A DNA stretch of 64,000 nt from assembly GCA_964406155.1 (NCBI GenBank), contig CAYOQR010000020.1:13592-77591 (forward strand), written 5' to 3'. This DNA is from Dongia_B sp964406155 (GTDB lineage: Bacteria > Pseudomonadota > Alphaproteobacteria > Dongiales > Dongiaceae). Shown here one piece after another: positions 27,178 through 35,943 of the stretch. The notes beneath the pieces are model-generated. The model was not told the DNA's origin. It worked only from the letters and a program-made list of their open reading frames with translations, and ran no database searches. Each line of letters begins with the position of its first letter. The first letter of the stretch is position 1. Made by a program: the position numbers and the translations under genes.

Positions 27178-28812
27178 TCAGACCGGCTTGAACCAGATCC
27201 GGGTGTTGTCATAGCCGACCTCGATCGCCAATTCATCCCCCGCCGCGACGGCGATTGGCGCAGGGAAGAACTCGGCCGCCTGTTTCCAGTGATTGGTCCG
27301 GCTGAGGCTGCTGGAATGATAGGTGGTCTGGTCGTCCATGAAGAGGTCGAACCAGAAGGCGATGCCATGCACCGTGCCGGCCTCCCGCGCCGTCACCAGC
27401 AGGCGCTGGGTGTCGCGCCCCGGCATATCCTCGGTGAAGTCGAAATCCAGCGCCACGAAAGGCGCCGACAGCAAACGGTGGGGATCGGCCGCGAGATCGA
27501 GCTGGGCATAGGCCGGCGAGCGGAAACGGTCGAAGCTCCGCAGGTCGAAGCCCTCGACCAGGGTGACCGGATTGATCCGGGCGAGATGCGGGCAATCGAG
27601 CAGGGCGCCATAGACCCGCGCCGCCGCCGGGATGATCTTCGCCCCCGGCTTCACCAGATTGTGCCGGGCATGGCTCAGCACCTGCAGCATATTGGGTGCC
27701 AGCATACCGATATTGACCAGTTCCGAGACGAAGACATCGGCCCGCTCCGGCAGATCCGTGCCAAGCTCCAACTGCGTCGACTTCTTCGGAATGACGGTGA
27801 TGCGGTCGGCGAGATTGTTGCGCGCGACAGTCTCCTGTGCCACCTCGGCCAGGACCGGCAGCACCTCGCAGGTGATCACCCGTCCGGCGCCGGCGCGCGC
27901 CGCCATCATCGCCACGAGCCCCGACCCGGTACCGATCTCCAGCACCAGATCGCCCGGCTTGACGGCGGCCCGCAAGGCGCGGTCATAGGCCTGGTTGCGC
28001 TCACCATCATTGATCATCGGAATGTGCCAGGCCGGCACCATGCTGGAGAGCTGCAGGCGCAGGGCGAAATCGAGATCGGCATCGTCGGGAAAACGCCGCA
28101 CCGCCTCCTGCAACAGCGCCAGCGAGTCCGCCGGCCGCCCCTGATCGTGCAGGACCTGCGCCAGCGAGGCATAGGCCGGGCGGCAATTGGGATCGATCTC
28201 GATCGCCTTGCGGAAATAGCCGGCGGCGGTCTCCATGTCGTCGGTGTAGTAAGCCAGCTCGCCCAGATTGAAATGGGCGTCGACGAAATCCGGCTGATGC
28301 AGCACTGCTTCCTGGAAGCAGATCGCCGCCTTTTCCAGCTCGCCTTGTTGTTTCAGGGCGATGCCGAGATTGTTGATGGCGGAAATCAGGCCGGGCATTG
28401 CCGCCAGCGCCTGGCGGAAGCACTGTTCCGCATCCGGCGCCTTGCCGAGCCGCAGCAGCGCATTGCCGAGATTGTTCCAGATCAGCCCGTCACGGCCGTT
28501 AAGCTGGGTCGCCTGATAGAAGGCCTGGGCGGCCTCCTCGAAACGGCCGATCTCGAACAACAGCACGCCACGGCTGTTCTGATACTGGCTGTTCTCCGGC
28601 TCCGCCAGGGCGGCGCGATCCAGCCACGACAAGGCAGCCTGCGGCTCGCCGCCTTCGTGATGCGTCATGAGCCCCATCAGGTGGAGCACCGCCGCATGGT
28701 CCGGGTCCTGCGCCAAGGCCGCTTCGCAGAGCCGGCGGGCCCGGGCCAGGTCGGCAAATTCGAGGGCGCGCATCGCCTGCTGCAGCAGATCGGGCAGTGC
28801 CTCAGTCGTCAT
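27178..28812 (-). CDS. TPR protein fused to a PRMT-like methyltransferase
   Basis: A 544-residue protein. The first ~265 residues are about seven TPR units (for example IWNNLGNALLRLGKAPDAE, AHFNLGELAYYTDDMETAA). A SAM-binding methyltransferase follows: motif I LVLEIGTGSGLVAMMAARAG, then ITCEV. SELVNIGMLAPN aligns with the PRMT double-E loop but keeps only the first Glu. The last part is a beta-barrel-like domain as in PRMTs. TPR-then-PRMT is also the order in animal PRMT9. Protein arginine methylation is inferred. The start at 28812 has GGGGGAA upstream. It follows two small flagellum-like genes on the same strand. Confidence 0.82.
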   Translation of the reverse strand: MTTEALPDLLQQAMRALEFADLARARRLCEAALAQDPDHAAVLHLMGLMTHHEGGEPQAALSWLDRAALAEPENSQYQNSRGVLLFEIGRFEEAAQAFYQATQLNGRDGLIWNNLGNALLRLGKAPDAEQCFRQALAAMPGLISAINNLGIALKQQGELEKAAICFQEAVLHQPDFVDAHFNLGELAYYTDDMETAAGYFRKAIEIDPNCRPAYASLAQVLHDQGRPADSLALLQEAVRRFPDDADLDFALRLQLSSMVPAWHIPMINDGERNQAYDRALRAAVKPGDLVLEIGTGSGLVAMMAARAGAGRVITCEVLPVLAEVAQETVARNNLADRITVIPKKSTQLELGTDLPERADVFVSELVNIGMLAPNMLQVLSHARHNLVKPGAKIIPAAARVYGALLDCPHLARINPVTLVEGFDLRSFDRFRSPAYAQLDLAADPHRLLSAPFVALDFDFTEDMPGRDTQRLLVTAREAGTVHGIAFWFDLFMDDQTTYHSSSLSRTNHWKQAAEFFPAPIAVAAGDELAIEVGYDNTRIWFKPV

Positions 28813-29005
28813 GATGTTTCCCCCTTCATGCCGGCCGGAGCGGCACACCGACGCTCATCCGCCGCCGAGTCGGCTCCTCTCGCCGCCAGATTGCTACAGT
28901 GACGCCGAACATGCAGCCGAAAAGACGGCCTGATTGTTCTACAGGCAGCGACTTGAGCAGGCATCAAACAGGCAGGAACAGGATAAGACCGGCCGGGTGC
29001 GCCGT

Positions 29006-29281
29006 TCAGGCGAGGATATTGACCAGCGAGCCGCGCGGCAGATTGGGATTGGGCGGCGTCTGGCCGGGCTGGAATGTCGCCGGGGCAGCGCCCGAGGCCG
29101 GGGCCACCGTCGCAGCCGGAGCACTGGGTGCCACCTGATTCGATGCGGCCGCCTGAGCGATCAGATTGGCCAGCGTCAGGCCCTGGTCCCGGGTCTGGCG
29201 CAGGCTGGCGATCGAGACCTGCTGGGCGCGCTGCGCGCTGCTGATCTGGGTGGCGGCGGAGGCAGCGGCGGCGATATCCAT
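29006..29281 (-). CDS. Small YjfB-like putative motility protein
   Basis: A 91-residue protein. The N-terminal half (MDIAAAASAATQISSAQRAQ, QVSIASLRQTRDQG) resembles the YjfB_motility family of small proteins with an AQQVSIAVLKK-type core. The second half is Ala/Pro-rich and ends PNLPRGSLVNILA. Function is unknown; the family name comes from gene association with motility. It lies between a mini rod-like gene and the TPR-methyltransferase gene on the same strand. Confidence 0.65.
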   Translation of the reverse strand: MDIAAAASAATQISSAQRAQQVSIASLRQTRDQGLTLANLIAQAAASNQVAPSAPAATVAPASGAAPATFQPGQTPPNPNLPRGSLVNILA

Positions 29282-29336
29282 GGTGAGCGTCCGGGCGGCT
29301 GTCAGTTGATACGAGGGCGGTCAGAAAGAAGCAGGA

Positions 29337-29558
29337 TCAGGCGACGATATTGAGCAATGCCTTGCTCATCTCGTTCTCGCTCTTGATCACCGCGACATTC
29401 ACCTTGAAGGCATTGGCGGCCTGGCTCAGATCGACCACATCCTTCGGGTCGAGCGATCCCTCGGCGATATTCTGCGCCGTGTCGGAGAGATTGTTCTCCG
29501 CGCGCTTCAGACCGTTGAGCGCCGTCGACATGACCGTGCCGGCCGAGGTGACGTCCAT
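29337..29558 (-). CDS. Mini flagellar rod/hook-like protein
   Basis: A 73-residue protein starting at ATG 29558 with GGAGG upstream. Its N-terminus (TALNGLKRAENNLSDTAQNI) resembles the rod/hook N-terminal helix that usually reads SGLxAAxxxLDVTANNIAN. Its C-terminus (DLSQAANAFKVNVAVIKSEN) resembles the Flg_bbr_C helix (aqraYeaNlkvIkt). The large middle domain of FlgB/FlgC/FlgE proteins is absent. It may be an assembly partner or a minimal rod-like subunit. No other flagellar structural gene is nearby. Confidence 0.65.
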   Translation of the reverse strand: MDVTSAGTVMSTALNGLKRAENNLSDTAQNIAEGSLDPKDVVDLSQAANAFKVNVAVIKSENEMSKALLNIVA

Positions 29559-29830
29559 TTTTGCCTCCAGATTCCAGGCTATTGGGCGGTGTGTCCGCCA
29601 CGACAACAGCCTAGTAACGTAATCCTAAAGATAAGCAAGGAAGATTAACAAACCATTGAATACGACCTCGTCCCGTTGCATATGCGCCACGAAGTCGCCT
29701 CATTGACAAAAAGCGGCGGTTTTTTGCCTAGAGGCGGCAGGGATGTCGGCCTTAGCATATGCGATATCGCAATTGCAAAATACCGGCCGTCCGGCTGCAT
29801 CGCCGCCGGCCTGAGTCACGAGGTACCCTA

Positions 29831-30733
29831 ATGCATCCTTTCGCCCTCAAGATCCGCCCCCGCCGCTCCGTCCTGTATCTGCCGGGCAGCAATGCCCGTG
29901 CGCTGGAAAAGGCCCGCGACCTGCCGGCCGACGGCCTGATCCTCGACCTCGAGGACGCGGTGGCGCCGGAGGCCAAGGAAAGCGCCCGGCAGATGGTGGC
30001 CGAGGCGGTGCGCGCCAGGACCTTCGGGCATCGCGAGGTGGTGGTCCGGGTCAACGGCCTGGATACGACCTGGGGCCATGACGACGTATTGGCCCTGGCC
30101 AAGGCCGGCGCCGATGCCATCCTGTTCCCGAAGATCCAATCGCCCGCAGATGTGCGTGCCGCCGTCGCGGCCCTGGACCGGGCCGGCGCGCCGGCCAGCC
30201 TGCCGGTCTGGATCATGGCGGAAACGCCGCGCTGCATTCTGCATGTCGACGCCATTGCCGGTTCCAGCCACCGCCTGGCCTGCATCGTCGCCGGCACCTC
30301 GGACCTGACCCGGGAACTGCGCGCCCGCCACACCGCCAGCCGCGACAGCGTCTATTCCGCTTTATCGCTCATCGTGCTGGCGGCCCGGGCCCATGGCCTC
30401 GACGTGTTGGACGGTGTGCATCTCGATCTCAATGACGAGACCGGCTTCGCCTTCACCTGCGAGCAGGGCCGCAACATGGGCTTCGACGGCAAAACCTTGA
30501 TTCATCCCAAGCAGATCGAGACGGCGAACGGCGCCTTTGCGCCCTCGGCGACGGAGCTGGCGCTCGCCCAGAAGGTCGTCACCGCCTGGAAGGAAGCGCG
30601 CGCTGCCGGCAAGGGCATCTGCGTCGTCGATAACCGGCTGATCGAGAAACTGCATGTCGAGGAATTCGAGCGACTGCTGGCCCTCGATACCGCCATCGGC
30701 CTGCTGGGCACCCGGCCAGCGGCGGCGGCCTGA
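29831..30733 (+). CDS. HpcH/HpaI aldolase / CitE-like CoA-ester lyase
   Basis: A 300-residue TIM-barrel lyase of the CitE/malyl-CoA group. RPRRSVLYLPGSNARALEKA and LILDLEDAVAPEAK give the typical start and the metal/CoA region. Later marks are VVRVNGLDT, ILFPKI and the E of IMAETPRC. GKTLIHPKQIE is conserved in CitE-like proteins. It stands alone with no citrate lyase alpha or gamma genes, so a malyl-CoA or methylmalyl-CoA-type lyase or thioesterase role is more likely than citrate lyase. Start 29831 has GAGGTA upstream. A long terminator hairpin follows. Confidence 0.9.
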   Translation: MHPFALKIRPRRSVLYLPGSNARALEKARDLPADGLILDLEDAVAPEAKESARQMVAEAVRARTFGHREVVVRVNGLDTTWGHDDVLALAKAGADAILFPKIQSPADVRAAVAALDRAGAPASLPVWIMAETPRCILHVDAIAGSSHRLACIVAGTSDLTRELRARHTASRDSVYSALSLIVLAARAHGLDVLDGVHLDLNDETGFAFTCEQGRNMGFDGKTLIHPKQIETANGAFAPSATELALAQKVVTAWKEARAAGKGICVVDNRLIEKLHVEEFERLLALDTAIGLLGTRPAAAA

Positions 30734-30766
30734 CAGCCAAAAGCCGTCGACCAAAAGCCATCGTAA

Positions 30767-30805
30767 CGACAGCGGGCGGACCGGAGACCGGTCCGCCCGC
30801 TGTCG
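30767..30805. terminator. Strong 18-bp hairpin between convergent genes
   Basis: Perfect 18-bp arms (30767-30784 with 30788-30805) with a 3-nt loop lie between the CitE-like gene and the convergent amidotransferase gene. The stem is GC-rich. The T-run is short on both strands but the stem is long enough to act in both directions. Confidence 0.75.
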
Positions 30806-30820
30806 CGATGAATGTTTCCT

Positions 30821-31558
30821 TTAGGCCGCCTGGCCGCGCCGTTCGAGGATCAAACTGGTCCAGCGCTGGGTGACGACGCGGCAGAAATCCGCCGCCCGGC
30901 GGCCATAGCGTTTCAACTCATCACTGGCGCGCGCCAATTCGATGGCGCCGCGCGCGTCGCCGAAGCGCTTGACGATGACATGGCCGAAATTCTCGATCCA
31001 TTGGCGCGCCAGATCCTCGGACACCTCGAAATGGCATTGGAAGCCATAGGTGCCGTGGCCGTAACGGAAGGCCTGGTTCTCGCAGGTGCTGCCGGTCATC
31101 AGCCGCACGCCCTTTTCGGGAATGCCGAAAGTATCCTCATGCCATTGCATGATGCGCTGGCGTGGCGCGAGGCCCGTCAGCAATTGGTCTTTCTGTCCAT
31201 CCGGCGTGATATCGATCGGCAGGAAGCCGTATTCGAATTCGTCATTCACCCGCACCTGCGCGCCGAAGGCCCGCGCCAGCAACTGCCCGCCGAGGCAGAG
31301 GCCCAGCATCGGCTTGGCCTGCTCCTGGAAGGCGCGCAGCAGATCCAACATGGGCGGAAATGCCGGGTAGTTCTTGTCATCCCCGGCATGCTGGGGACCG
31401 CCCAGGATGACCGCAGCATCGTAGTCGGTCGGCTTGGCCGGCAGCTTGTCGCCGCTATGCGGCAGGATCGTGCTCAGCTTGGCGCCGGCCGCCTGCAAAT
31501 AGTCGCCGACCAGCGACACCGGTGACGTCTTGTCGTTCTGAATGACGAGCACGTGCAT
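30821..31558 (-). CDS. Class I glutamine amidotransferase
   Basis: A 245-residue free-standing GATase domain protein. The triad is Cys88 (GLCLGGQLLARAFG), His176 and Glu178 (FQCHFEVSED). VILGGPQHAGDD near residue 51 is the usual glycine-rich loop. This group resembles GMP-synthase-type amidotransferases of unknown acceptor, including gamma-glutamyl hydrolase-like members such as PuuD-related proteins. Start 31558 has AGGAGG about 10 nt upstream; a longer reading to 31666 lacks support. It follows the ATP-grasp gene on the same strand, but a hairpin lies between. Confidence 0.9.
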   Translation of the reverse strand: MHVLVIQNDKTSPVSLVGDYLQAAGAKLSTILPHSGDKLPAKPTDYDAAVILGGPQHAGDDKNYPAFPPMLDLLRAFQEQAKPMLGLCLGGQLLARAFGAQVRVNDEFEYGFLPIDITPDGQKDQLLTGLAPRQRIMQWHEDTFGIPEKGVRLMTGSTCENQAFRYGHGTYGFQCHFEVSEDLARQWIENFGHVIVKRFGDARGAIELARASDELKRYGRRAADFCRVVTQRWTSLILERRGQAA

Positions 31559-31673
31559 TAGATCACGGCCTCCTACCCCGCAAATCATCGATAGCCGGAG
31601 ATCATGGCGCAGCCGCAAGCCCGATGCAACGCCTTGGCCGGGCGTCGCGGTTATGCGTTTTGCCATTTGGCAA

Positions 31674-31690
31674 GGGGCCTTAAAGGCCCC
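31674..31690 (-). terminator. Hairpin between ATP-grasp and amidotransferase genes
   Basis: GGGGCCTT-A-AAGGCCCC, just after the stop of the ATP-grasp gene on the minus strand. It is a short terminator-like stem, so the amidotransferase may have its own promoter. Confidence 0.5.
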
Positions 31691-31700
31691 CTACCCGACC

Positions 31701-33035
31701 TTATCTATGGGGATCTTTCGGCCCGTGATCGGCCAGACGCTGGAGATGGTGACGCAGGAGAGGGCCCAGGGGCGACTCTCCGACCAACTGCCGATGGACA
31801 CGCTGCAGGAAATGGGTATCCGGATAGGAATTACCCTCGATCAGCATCGGCCCGTCCGGCGTCAGGGCGATATCCCAGCCGACGATCATCCGGTCCAGGA
31901 AGGACCGGTGCGCCCTCTTGGCGAGATCGGTGATCGCCTGCCAGTTCTCGATCCGCCGGCCGGCAATCTGCGATCCCGTGATCGGATGCCGATCCCACCA
32001 GCAATCGGGGGCGAAATGATCATCGTCGCAGAGTTGACCCAGGACGCCCGTCTGCAGATCGACCCGCACGGCATATTCCGAGGCACCCTTCCAGCTCGGC
32101 TCGAGCTTCGAGAGGATGCGCAGCATGGCATGGGTGACGACCGGATTGTCGTCGGCGTCTAGGCAAGTGAAGACCCGGAAGGCCAATAAGGATTGGCTGG
32201 CGAGATCCGCAATTTCCGGATGGTTCACCATTTTCGGCAGAACCATGATGTGTTCATAGCGCGACCGACGCAGGATCTTGCGCAGCAGTTCCGCCCGGGT
32301 GACGGTCGAGCCGTCCTTGCCCCGATAGAGGCCGGGCCCGACGCGGTCGAACCAGGTTGCCCCGCGCGCGCCGCGCGCCTGGCGCGGCTTGACGAAGATG
32401 TCGTGATCGAAGAGCTCGGGCGAAATCGGCGCCGGCTGATCGGCGACCAGCGACCATCTGCCGCGATCGGCGAGATAGAGGACCGGTGGTACCGGCAGGC
32501 CCGCCTGCTGGCAATGCTTGGTATAAGCGAGCTTGTCGCCGAGGCTGACGCGGCGGCCATAAATCTTCGGGCGCAGCCAGTGCAACTGACGGAAAAGGCC
32601 GTTCTTGACCTCGTCGCGGCCGAGATAATTGACAATCTCGTCGACCCCGCCGGGCCGGTCATAGAGCGCGGAGGAGTAATAGGCCGAGGGATCGGTGCCG
32701 TAGACCGTCATCAGGCGCCATTGCGCCGCCAGTTGCCGCCACAGCGAAATGCCGCGCTGCCGCCGCACCGCGCCATTGTCGCGCCAGGTGAAATAAGCAA
32801 AGCGCAGGACATGATAGGCGGGCACGATGAAGGCCACGCCGAAATCGCTGGCGGGATCGAAGACCGATCGCGGCCGCCGGCACAAACGCCGGTAGAGATC
32901 GCGCGCCCAGCTCCCGATCGGAATGCCGCCCGACGACCGAGCCGACGGCCCATTGGTGGGCAATACCGTCGGTATGACGGCGGCTGCCTCGCCAGCCTGT
33001 TGAGAAACGCCCTGGTCGACGGCTCCGTCCGGCAC
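31701..33035 (-). CDS. ATP-grasp protein (sugar-transferase-associated type)
   Basis: A 444-residue protein starting with GTG 33035, with TAGGAG about 7 nt upstream. The first 40 residues are polar and variable. The core resembles the ATPgrasp_ST family: KLAYTKHCQQAGLPVPPVLY, IFVKPRQARGARGATWF (a lysine in the ATP-binding strand), YEHIMVLPKMVNHPEIADL and, near the end, the metal-binding strand MLIEGNSYPDTHFLQ. Such proteins ligate or phosphorylate carboxylates; the substrate is unknown. No sugar transferase gene is beside it. An amidotransferase gene follows and a kinase gene precedes it on the same strand. Confidence 0.8.
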   Translation of the reverse strand: MPDGAVDQGVSQQAGEAAAVIPTVLPTNGPSARSSGGIPIGSWARDLYRRLCRRPRSVFDPASDFGVAFIVPAYHVLRFAYFTWRDNGAVRRQRGISLWRQLAAQWRLMTVYGTDPSAYYSSALYDRPGGVDEIVNYLGRDEVKNGLFRQLHWLRPKIYGRRVSLGDKLAYTKHCQQAGLPVPPVLYLADRGRWSLVADQPAPISPELFDHDIFVKPRQARGARGATWFDRVGPGLYRGKDGSTVTRAELLRKILRRSRYEHIMVLPKMVNHPEIADLASQSLLAFRVFTCLDADDNPVVTHAMLRILSKLEPSWKGASEYAVRVDLQTGVLGQLCDDDHFAPDCWWDRHPITGSQIAGRRIENWQAITDLAKRAHRSFLDRMIVGWDIALTPDGPMLIEGNSYPDTHFLQRVHRQLVGESPLGPLLRHHLQRLADHGPKDPHR

Positions 33036-33338
33036 TCCGGTCTCCTACACCCTGAAATCGAAACTCAGGATCGCCTGCGGCGATCCTATGGCGGTAGGGA
33101 CCCAAACTGCACTGAACGCCTGACGTCGCGCTGTCTCCTCCAGTTGGAAAGCCGTCCCCAGACCCTCCAACCAGCGATTTTCCTTAGCAAGTCGCGAAAT
33201 ATCTACGCCACCGCCGGGTTAGCCAGCAGCGGAAAACTTACAACCAGTGATTAAAGACGCCTAGCTAGAACCAGTCGGCCAATGTCGCACCAGCGCCCCC
33301 GAATTATTTTACTGGGATGCTTCCAGGAACTTATACCG
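33036..33338. other. 303-bp gap between kinase and ATP-grasp genes
   Basis: No gene is supported. The region contains a perfect 9-bp stem, AGGATCGCC (33066-33074) with GGCGATCCT (33078-33086), that may end the kinase transcript on the minus strand or sit in the ATP-grasp leader. The part around 33180-33340 is more AT-rich than its surroundings. Confidence 0.4.
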
Positions 33339-34799
33339 CTACAGGCTGAGCAACCGTGCCGCCGGCAGGATCACCATGGCGCACGTCCCGTTGCCCGGCA
33401 CACTCTCCAGCTCCAGGCGGCCGCCATGTCGTTCCACCAGCAGGCGGCTGAGCGAAAGGCCGAGGCCGGTACCATTCGTGCTGCGGTTGAGCGCATTGGA
33501 GACCTGCACGAAAGGCATGAAGATACGGTCCATGTCTTCCTTGGCGATACCGATCCCCCGATCGGTGACGGCGATCGTCAATTGCCCGGCGAGGTCGACT
33601 TCCGCCGACAGATCGACCCCGCTGTCCGGCGGCGAGAACTTGATGGCATTGGACAGCAGATTGATCAGGACCTGCCGCAGCCGGCGCTCATCGCCGATCA
33701 GCATCACCTGCGGGACCACGGCCAGATTCACCGTGATACCGGTATTGGCACCCTGACCGGCGGCGATGCGCGCGGCCGCCTGCATCAAGGCCGGCAACGC
33801 CACCTGCTCCTGGGCGATCTCCATGTGATCGGCCTCAAGCTTCGAGTAATCCAGGATGTCGTTGATCAGGGATAGAAGGTGCTGGCCGCTGCTGCGGATG
33901 TCGCCGAGATATTCATCGAGCCGCTCCGGCATCCGGCTGTCGGCCGCCTCCATCAGCAGCAATTCGGAAAAGCCGATGATGGCATTGAGCGGCGTGCGCA
34001 ACTCATGGCTCATCGTCGCCAGGAACTGCGACTTGGCCTTGCTGGCGGAGGCGGCGCGGCGCCTGGCCGCCTCCAGTTCCACGGCATGCAGGTGGGCCTG
34101 TTCGACGGTCCGCTCCAAGAGCAGCATCATGGTCCCGATGGCGGCGTAGCGACCGTTTTCCATGATCACGAAACCGGTGCCGATGGCTTCCGGATGATCG
34201 AAGGCGATCATCGCTTTCAGGCGGTCGATGGTGGTATCGCCATCGACCGCCAGCGGGCGCTGATTGATCAGCGGGGCGATCGGCCGCCGGTTATAGACGT
34301 CGTACCAAAGCGGCTGGGAGAACTGGAACAGCAGGCGGTCTCGTTCCACCACCCCGATCAGGCTGCCATCGGATTCGACCACCGCGAAGATCGGCAGCGA
34401 GGGATGCGCCGAAAACAGCTCCAGCACTTCACCGCCGGTCAGCTCGGCGCCGATCGCCGGTGCCGGCAGGGCGACATCTCGGGCGGTATAGCGCGTGACG
34501 GGAATATCGCCGCCGTCATCGATCCGGTGGGTATCGCCCCAATGAGCCTCAACCTGGGGCATATCGCCCTGCTTGGTTTCGTCATGCTTGATGTCAGGAC
34601 GATCGGTCAAAGCCGCCTGTGGCGCGGGTATCAGGCTGGCCGGCCTGGCCGTCAGGCCCAGCCGACGGTGGACGGGTTCGGCGGCAGGCTTGGGATCGAT
34701 CCGCCGGCCACGATTATCCCATCCGCCATCCTCGGCACCATCCCAGCCGCCGTCATCGCCATGCCTCTGATGCCATATGCGCGGCAAGCTCGCATTCAT
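33339..34799 (-). CDS. CBS-domain sensor histidine kinase
   Basis: A 486-residue cytoplasmic kinase. After a polar, Asp/Gly-rich N-terminus comes a CBS-like region (LPIFAVVESDGSLIGVVERD, then PLAVDGDTTIDRL and GRYAAIGTMMLLLERT). HisKA follows with His265 in TMSHELRTPLNAI, then a HATPase domain (LINLLSNAIKFSPP, VTDRGIGIAKED, GTGLGLSLSRLLVERHGG). No membrane segment or receiver is present. CBS units usually bind adenine nucleotides, so energy or nucleotide sensing is possible. Start 34799 is preferred, with GGAG about 9 nt upstream. No response regulator is adjacent. Confidence 0.85.
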   Translation of the reverse strand: MNASLPRIWHQRHGDDGGWDGAEDGGWDNRGRRIDPKPAAEPVHRRLGLTARPASLIPAPQAALTDRPDIKHDETKQGDMPQVEAHWGDTHRIDDGGDIPVTRYTARDVALPAPAIGAELTGGEVLELFSAHPSLPIFAVVESDGSLIGVVERDRLLFQFSQPLWYDVYNRRPIAPLINQRPLAVDGDTTIDRLKAMIAFDHPEAIGTGFVIMENGRYAAIGTMMLLLERTVEQAHLHAVELEAARRRAASASKAKSQFLATMSHELRTPLNAIIGFSELLLMEAADSRMPERLDEYLGDIRSSGQHLLSLINDILDYSKLEADHMEIAQEQVALPALMQAAARIAAGQGANTGITVNLAVVPQVMLIGDERRLRQVLINLLSNAIKFSPPDSGVDLSAEVDLAGQLTIAVTDRGIGIAKEDMDRIFMPFVQVSNALNRSTNGTGLGLSLSRLLVERHGGRLELESVPGNGTCAMVILPAARLLSL

Positions 34800-35004
34800 C
34801 GCTGATCGCTCCGTCGACCGCCCCCTGCCATGACGCCAGCGCCATGGCAGCACCTGATCGGGCGCAATCGGGACTGGACCGGCCGCTGCGTCAGGGCGAC
34901 AGGACCCTAACGCCGATATGAGACAAATTGATGACAGGCCGGTGAACAGCTCACATGAAGATGTGCCGATTCTCGGTTTTACCGGATTGAGCGGGTTCCG
35001 ATGT

Positions 35005-35042
35005 CAAATGCCCTCGCTCCGGTATTGGAGCGAGGGCATTTG
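35005..35042 (-). terminator. 16-bp hairpin terminator of the YgjP-like gene
   Basis: Perfect 16-bp arms (35005-35020 with 35027-35042) and a 6-nt loop lie 46 bp past the end of the metallopeptidase gene on the minus strand and upstream of the kinase gene. Confidence 0.7.
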
Positions 35043-35087
35043 CGTCTTCGATCATTGGATCGACCGTGCCGGCCTTATGGCCGCCGA

Positions 35088-35882
35088 TCAGCGGCCGTAG
35101 CGATAGAGATCCGTGCCGTTCTCTTCGAGCCATTCCCGCGAGGCATTGACCGTCCGGCACAGCTCGCCGCAGAGCTTCCAGAAGCGCGGCCCGTGATTCA
35201 TCTCCTTGAGATGCGCGACCTCGTGAGAGATCACGTAGTCCATCACGTGGCGCGGCGCGAAGACCAGACGCCATGAGAAGGACAGCTCGCCCTCGCTGGT
35301 GCAACTGCCCCACCGGCTCTTGGTATCGCGGATGGTGATGCGCTTGATCTTCTTGCCGATCTGCTCGGCCTTGGCATAGGCCTTGGCTTCGATCTCGCGC
35401 CGTGCTTCCAGCTTCAGCCAGTCATTGACGCGGCGCTGCAGATGCGCCTCTTGGCCGGCGACATGAATCTCCTGATCGTCGCACCACACGACACCGCGCG
35501 CATTGGGACGATGACGGATGCGATGCTCGACACCGAGGAAGGGAATGACGGCGCCATGCACGAACGGTACCGACTCCGGCAACTGATCGAGTCGTTCGGC
35601 GATCCATTCCTTGTTGGAAAGGACGAAACGTTTGCCTTCATCACGCGATGTGCGTTTTGGCAGCACGACAACGATACGCGATGAACCATAATCGAGACGC
35701 ATGATGATACGTCGTGCGCGCTGGTTCTGCTGGAACACCAGCGGGACGCTGCGCGCGGTGAAATTGAGCATGTGCACATCCGTGGCTTCCGCCATCGGAC
35801 GGCGCTTCCGGCGCCCGTCCGATGCCTTGGCGGAACCCTTCGTCAGTGCGATATTTTCGCGATTTTTCGGGACTTTCCGCAT
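35088..35882 (-). CDS. YgjP/SprT-like zinc metallopeptidase (DUF45)
   Basis: A 264-residue protein with the zinc motif HEVAHLKEMNHGPRFW (HExxH plus a third His four residues on). KSRWGSCTSEGELSFSWRLV is the standard YgjP signature. The N-terminus is very basic (RRKRRP), suggesting nucleic acid or ribosome contact. The family, M48-like in annotation, is of uncertain role. ATG 35882 is the likely start with GCAGG nearby. A stem-loop follows at 35005-35042. Confidence 0.9.
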   Translation of the reverse strand: MRKVPKNRENIALTKGSAKASDGRRKRRPMAEATDVHMLNFTARSVPLVFQQNQRARRIIMRLDYGSSRIVVVLPKRTSRDEGKRFVLSNKEWIAERLDQLPESVPFVHGAVIPFLGVEHRIRHRPNARGVVWCDDQEIHVAGQEAHLQRRVNDWLKLEARREIEAKAYAKAEQIGKKIKRITIRDTKSRWGSCTSEGELSFSWRLVFAPRHVMDYVISHEVAHLKEMNHGPRFWKLCGELCRTVNASREWLEENGTDLYRYGR

Positions 35883-35943
35883 GCCTGCATCAATTCTAGA
35901 GGAGATCAGATGCAGGCAGTCTAGGCTCCCTTAAACCGCCTGT

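Noticed and set aside
27289..28902. A 537-codon open frame on the plus strand
   Set aside because: It is opposite the TPR-methyltransferase gene, whose repeats and SAM motif are clear.
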